64,000 nucleotides of DNA from DATCYX01 sp963714425 (GCA_963714425.1 CAVQOI010000008.1:1-64000), one strand, 5' to 3'; counted from the first letter of the stretch, positions 49,178 to 58,505 are shown. Program-made: numbers and translations. Notes: generated from the letters alone by a model not told the origin.

Positions 49178-49774
49178 TCAAGGTTCTGCAGCGAAAGCTG
49201 TATTTTCGTTGAGTAACTTCCAGTCAGTGGGAGGCCAGTAGACAACCTCGGCTTTGCCGATGACGTTATCAATCGGCACCATCCCCCATTGGTGAGAATC
49301 CGAAGAGCTGTTCCGGTTATCGCCTAGAACGAAGAGTGATTCAGCGGGTACTTGCCATTTGCCTTCATATGCCGGGTCGGCGCTGATATAAGGCTCGCTC
49401 AATGGGTGGGAATTTACGAGTACGCGCCCTGCTGATACTTCAACCATATCGCCTGGCAATCCGATGATGCGCTTAATATATGGCTCACGCTTGGGGTCAG
49501 GTGGATAGTGAAAAATCACGATATCCCCCCGCTCGGGATTGCCCAACCAGAAAGCAGCTTTATTAACGATTACAAAATCGCCCGCCTCCAGGGTGGGCAG
49601 CATGCTGATTGACTCGATCCGGATGCGAGCTGAAATGGCATTAATGCCCAAAAATAGAATCAGCGAAAGCAGGATGGTCTCGATTGCATCCAAAAAAAAG
49701 CGTTTTATACGACCGGACGAGCTCGCTTCGATTTGTGTGGGGTCCGGCAATGCTTCGGTGCGAAATTGTTCCAT
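49178..49774 (-). CDS. lepB: Signal peptidase I
   Basis: A membrane serine-lysine protease that cleaves signal peptides. A transmembrane helix occupies about 31-48. Box B is IRIESISMLPTLEAGDFVIV with catalytic S57, box D is YIKRIIGLPGDMVEV with catalytic K101, and box E is LFVLGDNRNSSSDSHQWG. The length of 198 residues is typical of Gram-positive-like forms. AGAGGAC precedes the ATG. It converges on the acyl-CoA dehydrogenase gene with no space between stop codons. Confidence 0.96.
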   Translation of the reverse strand: MEQFRTEALPDPTQIEASSSGRIKRFFLDAIETILLSLILFLGINAISARIRIESISMLPTLEAGDFVIVNKAAFWLGNPERGDIVIFHYPPDPKREPYIKRIIGLPGDMVEVSAGRVLVNSHPLSEPYISADPAYEGKWQVPAESLFVLGDNRNSSSDSHQWGMVPIDNVIGKAEVVYWPPTDWKLLNENTAFAAEP

Positions 49775-49876
49775 TATGTCCTCTAGTAAGCTATTATAAA
49801 CCCGCCAGGTTGGCTTTGTATACAGCCTACAGGTAAGATCTCATCGAACTTTAATGGCAATTACCGGTACTTGGGG

Positions 49877-50158
49877 CTAGCTTTCCTCGGTCAGCGTTTC
49901 ATCATCACTCAAATCATCATCCGCCTCGAAAAGACCTGCGCGAAAATCGGCTAATACGCGTAGGGCATCCTTCTCGTTACTTCTCGAAACCAGAATCTCA
50001 ACTTCTCCCAGCGGTCCAACGCTCAAGCCAATTGCTCGCCCGGCGCCTTCTTTGGAAAGCAATACTGGGATGCCTTGCGCCTCGAGTAGCCCTCGAAGGA
50101 TCTCAGCCTGCAAGTCTCCTGGTACTTTTTCAATAAGAACCCAATCATCATTCGCCAT
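49877..50158 (-). CDS. DUF2007-type small protein
   Basis: A 93-residue cytosolic protein. WVLIEKVPGDLQAEILRGLL, EAQGIPVLLSKE and VEILVSRSNEKDALRVLADF follow the DUF2007 (putative prokaryotic signal transducing) fold. The acidic tail is EADDDLSDDETLTEES. Its function is unknown. TTGGAGGAC lies before the ATG. The region 49775-49876 between it and lepB shows no clear terminator. Confidence 0.82.
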   Translation of the reverse strand: MANDDWVLIEKVPGDLQAEILRGLLEAQGIPVLLSKEGAGRAIGLSVGPLGEVEILVSRSNEKDALRVLADFRAGLFEADDDLSDDETLTEES

Positions 50159-50264
50159 TGTCGTCCTCCAATTCGAAAGAGTTTAGCCTATGTGAGCTTG
50201 ATCGAGTATAATATTAACCCAAATAATTCTGCCGAAAAGAGGCAAAACAGGCAATACACTTGTG

Positions 50265-51842
50265 ATGACTGCATTATTGATTCGTGAAGATTACTGGGAC
50301 ACGTTTTCACTCCTACCGGACGATATCGAGTTCCTTTACAACCATTTATTAGATACAGAAACTCCCCAGACATCTCTAGAGCTGCTCGCGGTCCTGGTGA
50401 AAGAGCGCATACTCAGAGAGCGCAAGTCGATAGAAGAGCAGCGCACCTCCGGCGGCGATCTGTATAAGCCAAACGAGCGTTATTCAATCTCCCAAAAATT
50501 GGTTTTCCCAGCGTTGGCCTGGAAGCGAGCCGAAGTTATTGGTGTGCGTCCTGGAGTAAACCCTGACCTGAGTGAGTTTGAAGTGATTCAGGTCGAATTT
50601 GAAGATGGCGACCAACGTGAGTATGCTGCTTCTTTGGATGATCATGTCCTCAACCAGCCCATAACCATTGCCGAAGATGAAGCGACCTTAGACCCTTCAT
50701 CGGTTCTGGAGAATTATGAGGACATCTTACTGGAAGCTGTTGAAGAAGAACTCACTACTAACCAGGACTTTGTGCGCATAGCCGGTCGCTGGTTTCCTCG
50801 TGCCTTACTTGTGGACATTAACATCGGGCACCTCAATTTAGCTGAGGCTGTCCTGGATATAACAAGTGGTGGACCTCTCCCCACGCAAAAGCTGCTGGAT
50901 CAAATCGAAATTCCCGCCAATGTCAACCCGAAACTATTAGAATTCTCCATGGATCTGGCTTTACAGGAAGACGGGCGTTTTGATGAGGTTGGTGCAGCCG
51001 GCAAAGTAGTCTGGTTCTTACAACGCCTAGAGCCGGAACCCGTGAGGGAACCGCCAATATACCTGCGATATGCAGGTATCGACTACGACCGGTCCTTGCT
51101 GAGTGACGACATGCTGGCATTAGAGCGCGAGCTTGATGATGAGCTCTCTCCTTTGGCAGGCAAGTACCAGAACACTGACGAAGTACAGATTTGCTTAATT
51201 TTCCCGCACTGGCGGGCAGGCACTTTACCTTTGTCTTCGCGCTTGCGCCACCTATTCCCCACTGCATATGAATCGCCACGTATCCAGTTTACCTTGGTGG
51301 ACGGAAAAACTGGTGATAAATATCCTGCCTGGGTTGTCCAAGCCAAGCGTTACGTTTATGGATTACGAGATTGGTACGAGGAGCGCAACCTGGTTCCGGG
51401 CAGCCTGATCCGTATTCAACGTGGGAAAGCACCGGGAGAGGTTAGGATCTATGCTGACAACCAGCGTCCCAGCCGGGAATGGATCCGCACGGTGTTGGTT
51501 GGTTCGGATGGCGGGGTAGTCTTTGCTGTGCTAAAGCAGATTATTGAAACAAAATTTGATGAGCGCATGACCATCGCGGTGCCAGATGTAGCCCCTCTGG
51601 ATCAAGTATGGCTTCAAATGGTCAAGGAGCGACTCCCGTTCGAAAAAGTACTTGTCAATACGGTGCGCGAACTTGCCAAGTTAAATCCGCAAGGGCATGT
51701 GCATGCAAGCGAACTGTATGCAGCACTGAATGTGGTACGTCGCTGTCCTCCGGGTCCGATGATGACCATGCTGGCTTCCCGTCCCTGGTTCACGCATGTG
51801 GGAGATTTGCACTTCCGCTTTGATGAATCCGAGCGGGGGTAA
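50265..51842 (+). CDS. Large hypothetical protein, lineage-type
   Basis: A 525-residue soluble acidic protein not recognised as a member of a named family. The N-terminus REDYWDTFSLLPDDIEFLYN leads a helical region. A beta-rich middle contains EVIQVEFEDGDQREYAASLDD and FPALAWKRAEVIGVRPGV, and then DFVRIAGRWFPRALLVDINIG. The last third has IQFTLVDGKTGDKYPAWVVQ and RDWYEERNLVPGSLIRIQRG, and a HTH-like end with HASELYAALNVVRRCPPG. A DNA- or RNA-related function is possible but not shown. TATAAT at 50207-50212 gives a leader of about 46 bases. The adjacent 51862 gene follows at 19 bp, so they probably form a pair. Confidence 0.75.
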   Translation: MTALLIREDYWDTFSLLPDDIEFLYNHLLDTETPQTSLELLAVLVKERILRERKSIEEQRTSGGDLYKPNERYSISQKLVFPALAWKRAEVIGVRPGVNPDLSEFEVIQVEFEDGDQREYAASLDDHVLNQPITIAEDEATLDPSSVLENYEDILLEAVEEELTTNQDFVRIAGRWFPRALLVDINIGHLNLAEAVLDITSGGPLPTQKLLDQIEIPANVNPKLLEFSMDLALQEDGRFDEVGAAGKVVWFLQRLEPEPVREPPIYLRYAGIDYDRSLLSDDMLALERELDDELSPLAGKYQNTDEVQICLIFPHWRAGTLPLSSRLRHLFPTAYESPRIQFTLVDGKTGDKYPAWVVQAKRYVYGLRDWYEERNLVPGSLIRIQRGKAPGEVRIYADNQRPSREWIRTVLVGSDGGVVFAVLKQIIETKFDERMTIAVPDVAPLDQVWLQMVKERLPFEKVLVNTVRELAKLNPQGHVHASELYAALNVVRRCPPGPMMTMLASRPWFTHVGDLHFRFDESERG

Positions 51843-51861
51843 ACACATCAAGGAGGGAGTA

Positions 51862-52296
51862 TTGACGAACGGGAAGCGTATCAGTCTGGTCAAACCAACG
51901 TTGCAAACCCCATTCCACATCGATTTTAACTGGTGGGCGAAAAACGATCGAGACTGGCGAGTCTACCTGCGCAGTAATTTATGCCCGGAGCATAAAAAAG
52001 CGTTCGAAAATATTGATTTGGCTGAGAAAGTAGATTGGGTAGATCCCAAGACCGCCGAAGTACAGAGAGTAGATGGCTTACAGCATACCTTGATAACCCA
52101 TTGCGCAAGACAACCTGGGTTTATCACCGAGCATTCGACCTTGGTTGATGCAGCATTTCGCATCTTCTTGACAAGTGGCAACACGCCAATGACCGCAATC
52201 GAGCTGGGAGAGCGCCTGGGAAGGTCACCTGAAATTGTCCTCAGAACTTTGACGGGAGGTCGTGTTTATAAAGGAATGCGCCCTCGCTTGGGCTGA
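51862..52296 (+). CDS. Hypothetical protein with C-terminal helix-turn-helix-like segment
   Basis: A 144-residue protein with LQTPFHIDFNWWAKNDRDWR, LCPEHKKAFENIDLAEKVDW and a C-terminal region PMTAIELGERLGRSPEIVLR resembling a winged helix. The TTG at 51862 is chosen because AAGGAGGG ends 4 bases before it; earlier in-frame ATGs at 51796 and 51823 lie inside the previous gene. It probably works with the 525-residue protein encoded just upstream. Unassigned family. Confidence 0.72.
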   Translation: MTNGKRISLVKPTLQTPFHIDFNWWAKNDRDWRVYLRSNLCPEHKKAFENIDLAEKVDWVDPKTAEVQRVDGLQHTLITHCARQPGFITEHSTLVDAAFRIFLTSGNTPMTAIELGERLGRSPEIVLRTLTGGRVYKGMRPRLG

Positions 52297-52312
52297 CCGG
52301 AAGCTCGTGCTT

Positions 52313-52388
52313 GCCCCCGTAGCTCAATGGATAGAGCACCTGCCTTCTAAGCAGTAGGTTGTGGGTTCGAATCCCGCCGGGGGCGCCA
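52313..52388 (+). tRNA. tRNA-Arg (anticodon TCT)
   Basis: A 76-base cloverleaf with encoded CCA. The acceptor stem is GCCCCCG/CGGGGGC, with discriminator G. The D arm is GCTC-8 bases-GAGC. The anticodon loop CTTCTAA has anticodon TCT at 34-36. The T arm has GTGGG/CCCGC with loop TTCGAAT. In the anticodon stem CCTGC/GCAGT the 27-43 pair is C-T, a mismatch; the other four pair. Decodes AGA and AGG. Confidence 0.95.
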
Positions 52389-52449
52389 GAAAACATTAAG
52401 TAAGCTGGTGGGGGATGCTTACACATATAGTTGATCAAAGACTGGAGTA

Positions 52450-52983
52450 ATGGTAATGGCTAATGTTAGAACAGGCATATTTGAGTTCCGAGGTGTAGAC
52501 GCGCCTGTGATTGGTGAAGATCTACGCGTTGGTCAAAAAGCACCTGAATTTAGCGCGCAAAACCAGCAGTGGGAGACGGTCAAAGCTCTGGAGACCACGC
52601 GCGGGAAAGTACGCATCCTTGGTTCGATGCCATCCTTGCACACATCCGTTTGTGACCGCGAGACTCGCCGCTTCAATGAGGAAGCCGCTGCCTTGAGTGA
52701 TGATATCAATATCATCTTGATGAGTATGGACCTGCCTTATATGATAAATAATTGGTGTGCTGCTGCAGGGGTTGACCGGGTCCTGATACTCTCGGACCAT
52801 ATGAGCGCTGAGTTTGGTGAAAAATACGGAGTCTTGCTGCAGAATCAGCGCATATTTCGCCGAGCGATTTTCGTTATCGACCGGGACGGCAAAGTTGTTT
52901 ACGCCGATTACATGCAAAAAATGGGTGATGAGCCAGATTACGAAGAGGTTTTATCGATTGCGAAAGCAGCTTTGGGCAAATGA
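52450..52983 (+). CDS. tpx: Thiol peroxidase (Tpx family)
   Basis: A thioredoxin-fold peroxidase that reduces alkyl hydroperoxides. The peroxidatic cysteine is C68 in PSLHTSVCDRETRRFNEE. A resolving cysteine is C103 in NWCAAAGVDRV, as in atypical two-cysteine Tpx. The normal DTP-VC is HTSVC here. The length is 177 residues (175 if the ATG at 52456 is used). GGAG precedes the start. It heads the run tpx-hsp20-lon-regulator, which makes a stress response operon likely. Confidence 0.93.
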   Translation: MVMANVRTGIFEFRGVDAPVIGEDLRVGQKAPEFSAQNQQWETVKALETTRGKVRILGSMPSLHTSVCDRETRRFNEEAAALSDDINIILMSMDLPYMINNWCAAAGVDRVLILSDHMSAEFGEKYGVLLQNQRIFRRAIFVIDRDGKVVYADYMQKMGDEPDYEEVLSIAKAALGK

Positions 52984-53007
52984 TCTGGCATCAGAAGGAA
53001 GGACTTA

Positions 53008-53430
53008 ATGGTCACCATCACCATAAATACTAAACCGCAGCGTCCGTCATATCATATGTCCGATAATTTGACCAACCTGCCAGATACTTCTCATCCTCGC
53101 CCAGCCATGCGTTCGCATGCGTGGCGCCCGCCTACCGATGTATTCGAGACCGCAGAGGAATATATCATCCGGGTTGAGATCGCCGGTATGCAGGATACAG
53201 AGTTTACAATCGTGCTGGACGGTCGAAACCTCACCATCCGCGGTATGCGCAGCGATTATCCTGAGCGGCGCGCATTCCACCAAATGGAGATACGCTACGG
53301 TGATTTTATCAGCGAGGTCGAAGTGCCGGGTGCGATATCGGCAAAAGAGATCGAAGCATTTTATAACAATGGATTTCTCCAGGTGCGTCTGCCAAAGGCT
53401 CGCCCGGTGAAGATTCAAGTAGAAGATTGA
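53008..53430 (+). CDS. Small heat-shock protein (Hsp20/alpha-crystallin)
   Basis: A 140-residue chaperone that holds unfolding proteins. The ACD starts WRPPTDVFETAEEYIIRVEI and contains ILDGRNLTIRG-like strands (IVLDGRNLTIRGMRS). It ends FYNNGFLQVRLPKA, with the A-x-x-x-n-G-v-L type motif. A flexible N-terminal arm of about 40 residues precedes it. No C-terminal I-x-I is evident beyond VKIQVED. AAGGAAGGA lies upstream. It is 24 bp after tpx and 10 bp before lon. Confidence 0.94.
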   Translation: MVTITINTKPQRPSYHMSDNLTNLPDTSHPRPAMRSHAWRPPTDVFETAEEYIIRVEIAGMQDTEFTIVLDGRNLTIRGMRSDYPERRAFHQMEIRYGDFISEVEVPGAISAKEIEAFYNNGFLQVRLPKARPVKIQVED

Positions 53431-53440
53431 AGGCGAGCTA

Positions 53441-55939
53441 TTGAGCCCTATCATTCCGCAAGTAGTTGAGGAGGATCAGTCCAGGGGAGAAGAGGACCTG
53501 CTGGGTGGGGAAGAGACCAACGTCAACATTCCACCAGTATTACCAATTTTGCCTCTGCGAGGCCTGGTCGTTTATCCCCAGACTGCAGTGCCTCTTACAA
53601 TTGGACAGCCACGCTCGATCCGTCTGGTCGACGATGTTGTAGCAAGTGAAGATCGCCTGATCGGGTTAGTCGCCTCACGCGACCCCAATTTGGAGACACC
53701 CGAGCCTGAGGATCTGTTCACCATGGGGACCGTTGCTGTGGTGCACAGGCTGTTTCGGGCCCCAGATGGCACCATCCGACTGGTCGTTCAGGGCATAGAG
53801 CGATTTCGCGTCGGTGAATTCGTCCAGCTTGAACCCTACCTGAAGGCGAACATCCAACCACTCCCAGAGGAAGTAGAAGAGGGCGCTGAGCTTGAGGCGC
53901 TTGGACGCAACGCTCGTGGTCAGTTTGAGAGAATAGCCGAGATGATTCCCTCCATCCCCCGCGAGCTTGTAGCATCGATCATGGCGCTTGAGGATGCTCT
54001 GCAGACTGTCTATACAGTGGCGAACTTCCAACGCATGGAGCTTGAGGACGCCCAGGCAATCCTGGAATTGGACTCAGCGACTGCGAAGCTACACAAGCTG
54101 GTGGGTATTTTGACCCGCGAGATTGAGGTTTTGGAGATCGGTCAGAAAATCCAAAATGAAGCCCGGTCTGAGATTGAAAAAGTACAGCGAGAATATTTCC
54201 TGCGCGAGCAGCTAAAGGCGATTCAAAAAGAACTTGGAGAGGGGGACGAGCAGGGGGCAGAGGTTGAAGAGTTTCGCAAGAAGATCGAAGCCGCCCGTAT
54301 GCCCGATGAAGCGGAGAAGCAAGCGAGACGGGAGTTGGATCGTCTCTCGCGACTGCCATCTGCTGCTGCAGAATATGGCGTGATCCGGACTTACCTGGAT
54401 TGGCTGGTCGCATTGCCCTGGGCGCTGGCAACCGAGGATAATCTGGAGATTTCCCACGCGAGGGAGGTTTTGGACAGAGACCACTATGGCTTGGAAGACG
54501 TAAAAGAGCGCATCCTGGAATACCTGGCAGTGCGAAAACTGCGCATTGAGCGTGCTGACGAGCTGGCAGCTGTCCCTTCAGACGATATCCGCCGGGTGCG
54601 CGAAGGCGTGATCCTCTGTTTTATCGGACCTCCAGGGGTTGGGAAGACTTCGTTAGGCCGTTCGATTGCCCATTCGATGGGGCGAAAATTTGTGCGCATC
54701 TCTCTGGGTGGCATGCGCGACGAGGCTGAAATCCGTGGCCACAGGCGTACCTATATTGGTGCCCTCCCCGGTCGAATTCTACAAGCTTTGCGTCGGGTTG
54801 AATCACGCAATCCGGTTTTCATGTTGGATGAGGTGGATAAACTTGTTTTTGACTACCATGGAGATCCTGCATCTGCGTTGCTTGAAGTGCTCGATCCAGA
54901 GCAAAACTCTGAGTTTCGCGACCATTACCTGGAAGTAGCCTACGACCTCTCGCAAGTGATGTTTATCACCACAGCCAATTCTTTGGAGACAATTCCCGGA
55001 CCCCTGCTCGACCGTATGGAGGTAATCCGTCTCACCGGATACACTGAGAAAGAAAAGATTGCGATTGCCCAGGGCTACCTGATCCCGCGCCAGATCAAAG
55101 AAAATGGGCTGCGCGAGTCTGAAGTCGCTTTCCCTCAGGTTGGGTTGCAGAAGATTATCCGTTCCTACACTCGCGAGGCAGGAGTGCGCAACCTGGAGCG
55201 CGAGATAGGCTCAATCTGCCGGAAAGTTGTCACCAAGATCGCCGAAGGAACGAATGAAAGTGTTGACATCACTGCAGAGCAGGTAGGGGAATACCTGGGG
55301 AGACCCAAGTTCTACGCTACCGAAGAGATTGCTGAACGCACATCGATCCCAGGTGTTGCCACGGGTTTAGCTTGGACACCTGTTGGCGGGGATATTCTTT
55401 TTGTCGAAGCTACCTGTATGCCCGGTGGTAAAGACTTCCAGATCACTGGTTCGGTGGGGAACGTTATGCAGGAATCCGCCCGGGCAGCGCTCTCATATGT
55501 GCGTTCTCGAGCGCCCGAATTAGGACTTGACCCAGACTTTTTTGACAAATCTGATATTCACATGCATGTTCCCGCGGGATCACAACCCAAGGATGGACCA
55601 TCTGCAGGTGTAACCATGGCGACAGCGCTGGTCTCTTTGATCTCGGGTTGCCCGGTGCGTGCTGACGTAGGGATGACCGGAGAAATCACGCTGCGCGGCC
55701 AGGTTCTGCCAGTTGGAGGGATCAAGGAAAAAGTGCTGGCTGCACACCGGAGTGGATTAAAGACGGTGGTGCTCCCAGCGCGCAATGAAGCGGATACAGA
55801 GGATTTATCTGAAGAAGTGCGCAAGGCGATCGATTTCATTTATGTTAAATCGATTGATGGTGTCTTGCGCGCCACGCTGGAATCTTTCCCGCCCAAACGC
55901 ATGCGAAGAAAAAGCAGACAGAAAACTGCTTCAGAGTGA
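53441..55939 (+). CDS. lon: ATP-dependent protease Lon
   Basis: An 832-residue AAA+ protease for misfolded and regulatory proteins. The N-domain is LPILPLRGLVVYPQTAVPL. A coiled-coil follows with EYFLREQLKAIQKELGEGDE. Walker A is IGPPGVGKTSLGRSIAHS, Walker B is VFMLDEVDKLV, and sensor motifs include ITTANSLETIPGPLLDRME. The protease domain holds the Ser in KDGPSAGVTMATALVS and the Lys in GGIKEKVLAAHRSG. The start is a TTG with a weak GAAGGCGAG upstream; an N-terminal acidic extension precedes the N-domain. It is coupled to hsp20 and to the response regulator 6 bp downstream. Confidence 0.97.
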   Translation: MSPIIPQVVEEDQSRGEEDLLGGEETNVNIPPVLPILPLRGLVVYPQTAVPLTIGQPRSIRLVDDVVASEDRLIGLVASRDPNLETPEPEDLFTMGTVAVVHRLFRAPDGTIRLVVQGIERFRVGEFVQLEPYLKANIQPLPEEVEEGAELEALGRNARGQFERIAEMIPSIPRELVASIMALEDALQTVYTVANFQRMELEDAQAILELDSATAKLHKLVGILTREIEVLEIGQKIQNEARSEIEKVQREYFLREQLKAIQKELGEGDEQGAEVEEFRKKIEAARMPDEAEKQARRELDRLSRLPSAAAEYGVIRTYLDWLVALPWALATEDNLEISHAREVLDRDHYGLEDVKERILEYLAVRKLRIERADELAAVPSDDIRRVREGVILCFIGPPGVGKTSLGRSIAHSMGRKFVRISLGGMRDEAEIRGHRRTYIGALPGRILQALRRVESRNPVFMLDEVDKLVFDYHGDPASALLEVLDPEQNSEFRDHYLEVAYDLSQVMFITTANSLETIPGPLLDRMEVIRLTGYTEKEKIAIAQGYLIPRQIKENGLRESEVAFPQVGLQKIIRSYTREAGVRNLEREIGSICRKVVTKIAEGTNESVDITAEQVGEYLGRPKFYATEEIAERTSIPGVATGLAWTPVGGDILFVEATCMPGGKDFQITGSVGNVMQESARAALSYVRSRAPELGLDPDFFDKSDIHMHVPAGSQPKDGPSAGVTMATALVSLISGCPVRADVGMTGEITLRGQVLPVGGIKEKVLAAHRSGLKTVVLPARNEADTEDLSEEVRKAIDFIYVKSIDGVLRATLESFPPKRMRRKSRQKTASE

Positions 55940-55945
55940 GCGAAC

Positions 55946-56311
55946 ATGCATAAAGTGGCACTGATTGAAGATGATAATACCATGCGTTCTCTGTTGCAGA
56001 CCCTGCTTGAATTCGAAGGCTATCAAGCCGTCCCGATTGGAAATGTAGCCAAGCCTGAGGAGATACTGGATCAATTGCGCTACGAGAACCCTTCTTTGAT
56101 TTTTCTGGATGTTCATTTGCAGAGCATGAACGGGTTTGATTTGGTTAAGCGCCTGCGCCAGGATGATGCCCTGACACTTATCCCTGTGTTGATGACCTCG
56201 GGAATGGAGCTGAGTGTGCAAAGCCGCCGCGCGGGAGCCAATGACTTCATCCTCAAGCCATTTATGGCTGAGGAGCTCTTGGATAAAATACGTACCACGA
56301 TAGGATCATAA
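55946..56311 (+). CDS. Single-domain response regulator
   Basis: A 121-residue receiver with no output domain. KVALIEDDNTMRSLLQTLLE carries the acidic pocket. D55 in LIFLDVHL is the phosphoacceptor, T84/S85 is the switch position and K104 in FILKPF the conserved lysine. It probably acts as a CheY-like relay or controls partners by contact. It lies 6 bp after lon and 9 bp before the PHP-AlbA gene, so it belongs to the stress operon. No kinase is adjacent. Confidence 0.9.
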   Translation: MHKVALIEDDNTMRSLLQTLLEFEGYQAVPIGNVAKPEEILDQLRYENPSLIFLDVHLQSMNGFDLVKRLRQDDALTLIPVLMTSGMELSVQSRRAGANDFILKPFMAEELLDKIRTTIGS

Positions 56312-56320
56312 TACATTCAT

Positions 56321-58072
56321 ATGCCAAAAAAAAGGACGTGTGCCCCCATGCTATGGCGCACCATCGATCTACATTTACACACATCAGCCTCTGGAGATTA
56401 CCTCGAGCCAAATGCTAGTTATCTCGATTTTCTCCAGAGAGCAGAAGCTCGAGGGTTGGAGATTATAGCCTTCACAGATCACAACACTGTCGCAGGCTAT
56501 CGGAAGATGAAGGAAGAGATCCACCAGCTTGAGCTCCTGGAGAAGCTTAATCGTCTGCTGGCAGAAGAGAAAATTCGGTTAACCGAATACCGCCGCTTAT
56601 TGCAGAAAATCTTAGTGCTTCCAGGTTTTGAATTTACCGCCACATTTGGATTCCACGTCTTGGGGATCTTCCCTCCTGAAAAGCCCGTGCGCGAGATCGA
56701 GCATATTTTATTAGACTTACGCATCCCGCCTGACCAGCTGGATGATGGTTCAGCTACAGTGGGTGCAACTTCTGACGTGCTCACCGCATATCGGATAATT
56801 GCTGAGGCGGGTGGGCTGGTGATCGCAGCGCATGCGAATTCTAGCAATGGGGTTGCAATGCGGGGGTTCAACTTTGGGGGGCAGACCAAGATCGCTTATA
56901 CACAAGATCCAAACCTTCATGCTCTGGAGGTAACCGATCTGGAGCTGCAAGGCAGGCGTGCCACTGCTGCATTCTTCAATGGGACCAAGCCGGAATATCC
57001 ACGGAGGATGCACTGCATCCAGGGGTCCGACGCTCACCGCTTAAAAACTGACCCACAGAGGAAGAAGAATTTGGGAGTAGGTGACCGCGCGACAGATGTG
57101 CTCATTCCAGATATAAGCTTCGCCTCGCTTTTGGATCTGTTCACCAGCAATGATTTCGCCCGAACTCGACCAAACCGTCATAAAGAAGAGCCGGTATTCG
57201 ATTTCATTTACGCTGCTCGAGAAGAGGGCGCCAATATTGTCCAAGATTTCTATGAGGGCTTATTGGTACGTGGTGGGCAGCGATATGCCATCATTGCTGA
57301 TGTTTGTGCATTTGCAAATGCCAACGGGGGTACCCTTTACATCGGATTAAGTGACGACCCCAAAAAACCTGTGGTTGGCGTGCAAGATAGCGAGCATGGC
57401 ATGTCCCAACTTGAACGCGAGATAGGCAATCGCATCAGTCCACAGTTGCATTGTTCTCTCGACATCCATGAGACTGCAGGGAAGAAGATTATTCGAATTT
57501 TGGTGCCACATGGCGACGACCCGCCCTATGCTGTGGACGATAACAAGATCTATGTCCGCTCTGAAGCCGAGACTGCGCTGGCGGTGCGGGACGAGATTGT
57601 AGACCTGGTGCAGCGTGGCATTTCCAAACCAGCGATTTTCTCCGAACCTGTTGCGGCCTCCGCACTGACTGAGATTACAGCGCAACCTGAAGTGAGCGCT
57701 GAGGAGAGCGATGGCGTTTCCCCTCCCCGCACAGGTGTCGAGGTTGTGGCTGTAGATGAGCGTGATGGGAACCAGTATTTCACTCTACGCGACTTGCGCA
57801 ATGGGAATGTGGTCAAGAACGTCACGCGTACATCGGCGCGCCGGCTTTGGCACTACGCCATAACCAAATTTTCCCGCTATCCTGAGGACCTCGCCCAAGC
57901 TGGTATCAACTGGCAGGGTAATCTGGGCTTGGTCCTGAGCTACAAGCAGGGGAAAAGGATGCGTTACGATCTGGTACAGCGCACTCCCCAAGGCAATCAT
58001 TACTACTTCGGGGTGACAGAAGACGGAATCCATGGTTTGTGGGCTGACCTGGTTGGTCAGGAAGATGATTGA
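56321..58072 (+). CDS. PHP phosphoesterase fused to AlbA_2/Schlafen-like domain
   Basis: A 583-residue protein. An N-terminal PHP metallo-phosphoesterase domain has DLHLHTS (about 18-24), FTDHNT (about 50), AAHANSS and QGSDAHRL, which are the usual metal ligands. A short insert with LNRLLAEEKIRLTEYRRLL lies within it. An AlbA_2-type putative nucleic-acid-binding domain follows at about 290-430, with CAFANANGGTLYIGLSDD and YVRSEAETALAVRDE. The C-terminal roughly 100 residues, FTLRDLRNGNVVKNVTRTSA onward, are unrecognised. The function is unknown; PHP domains cut phosphates or phosphodiesters. It is coupled to the response regulator, and its last 8 bases overlap the acetyltransferase gene. The start could be ATG 56348. 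Confidence 0.82.
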   Translation: MPKKRTCAPMLWRTIDLHLHTSASGDYLEPNASYLDFLQRAEARGLEIIAFTDHNTVAGYRKMKEEIHQLELLEKLNRLLAEEKIRLTEYRRLLQKILVLPGFEFTATFGFHVLGIFPPEKPVREIEHILLDLRIPPDQLDDGSATVGATSDVLTAYRIIAEAGGLVIAAHANSSNGVAMRGFNFGGQTKIAYTQDPNLHALEVTDLELQGRRATAAFFNGTKPEYPRRMHCIQGSDAHRLKTDPQRKKNLGVGDRATDVLIPDISFASLLDLFTSNDFARTRPNRHKEEPVFDFIYAAREEGANIVQDFYEGLLVRGGQRYAIIADVCAFANANGGTLYIGLSDDPKKPVVGVQDSEHGMSQLEREIGNRISPQLHCSLDIHETAGKKIIRILVPHGDDPPYAVDDNKIYVRSEAETALAVRDEIVDLVQRGISKPAIFSEPVAASALTEITAQPEVSAEESDGVSPPRTGVEVVAVDERDGNQYFTLRDLRNGNVVKNVTRTSARRLWHYAITKFSRYPEDLAQAGINWQGNLGLVLSYKQGKRMRYDLVQRTPQGNHYYFGVTEDGIHGLWADLVGQEDD

Positions 58073-58505
58073 CAGCTTACCAAATGGCGTCAGAATCCGG
58101 GAGATTTTCCTTCCTCAGGACCTCCCGGCGGTTATCGCTCTCTGGCGAGATTCCTCGCCAGGCGTACAGTTAGGGCGCTCGGACACACCGGAAGAGATCG
58201 AGAAGAAACAGAGGCACGATCCAGACTTGTTTCTGGTGGCTGAGCACAACCAAACAATTATTGGCAGCGTATTAGGTGGTTTTGATGGTCGGCGCGGCCT
58301 GATCTACCACCTGGCAGTTGCACAAGATCAGCGCGGCAATGGTCTGGGATCTGCCCTCATGGATGAGGTGGAGAGGCGTATGCGCGAGAAAGGCTGCATC
58401 CGCTCATACTTGCTGGTGGCAGCGGATAACGACGAGGTGTTGGATTTTTATTCCCGGCTTGGGTGGACAGAATTAGACCTCTACGTGTTGGCCAAGGATC
58501 TTTAA
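58065..58505 (+). CDS. GNAT-family N-acetyltransferase
   Basis: A 146-residue acetyltransferase. The acetyl-CoA site is LAVAQDQRGNGLGSALMDEV, with the Q/R-x-x-G-x-G loop. YHLAV precedes it on strand 4, and YSRLGWTELDLYVLAKDL follows. The substrate is unknown; RimI-like members act on protein N-termini or small amines. The ATG at 58065 is inside the previous gene's last codons (8-bp overlap). It abuts the mog-like gene with no gap. Confidence 0.87.
   Translation: MIDSLPNGVRIREIFLPQDLPAVIALWRDSSPGVQLGRSDTPEEIEKKQRHDPDLFLVAEHNQTIIGSVLGGFDGRRGLIYHLAVAQDQRGNGLGSALMDEVERRMREKGCIRSYLLVAADNDEVLDFYSRLGWTELDLYVLAKDL

Noticed and set aside
51796..51861. Upstream ATG starts for the 144-residue protein
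   Set aside because: They lie within the previous coding region and lack a ribosome-binding site, while AAGGAGGG is correctly placed for TTG 51862.
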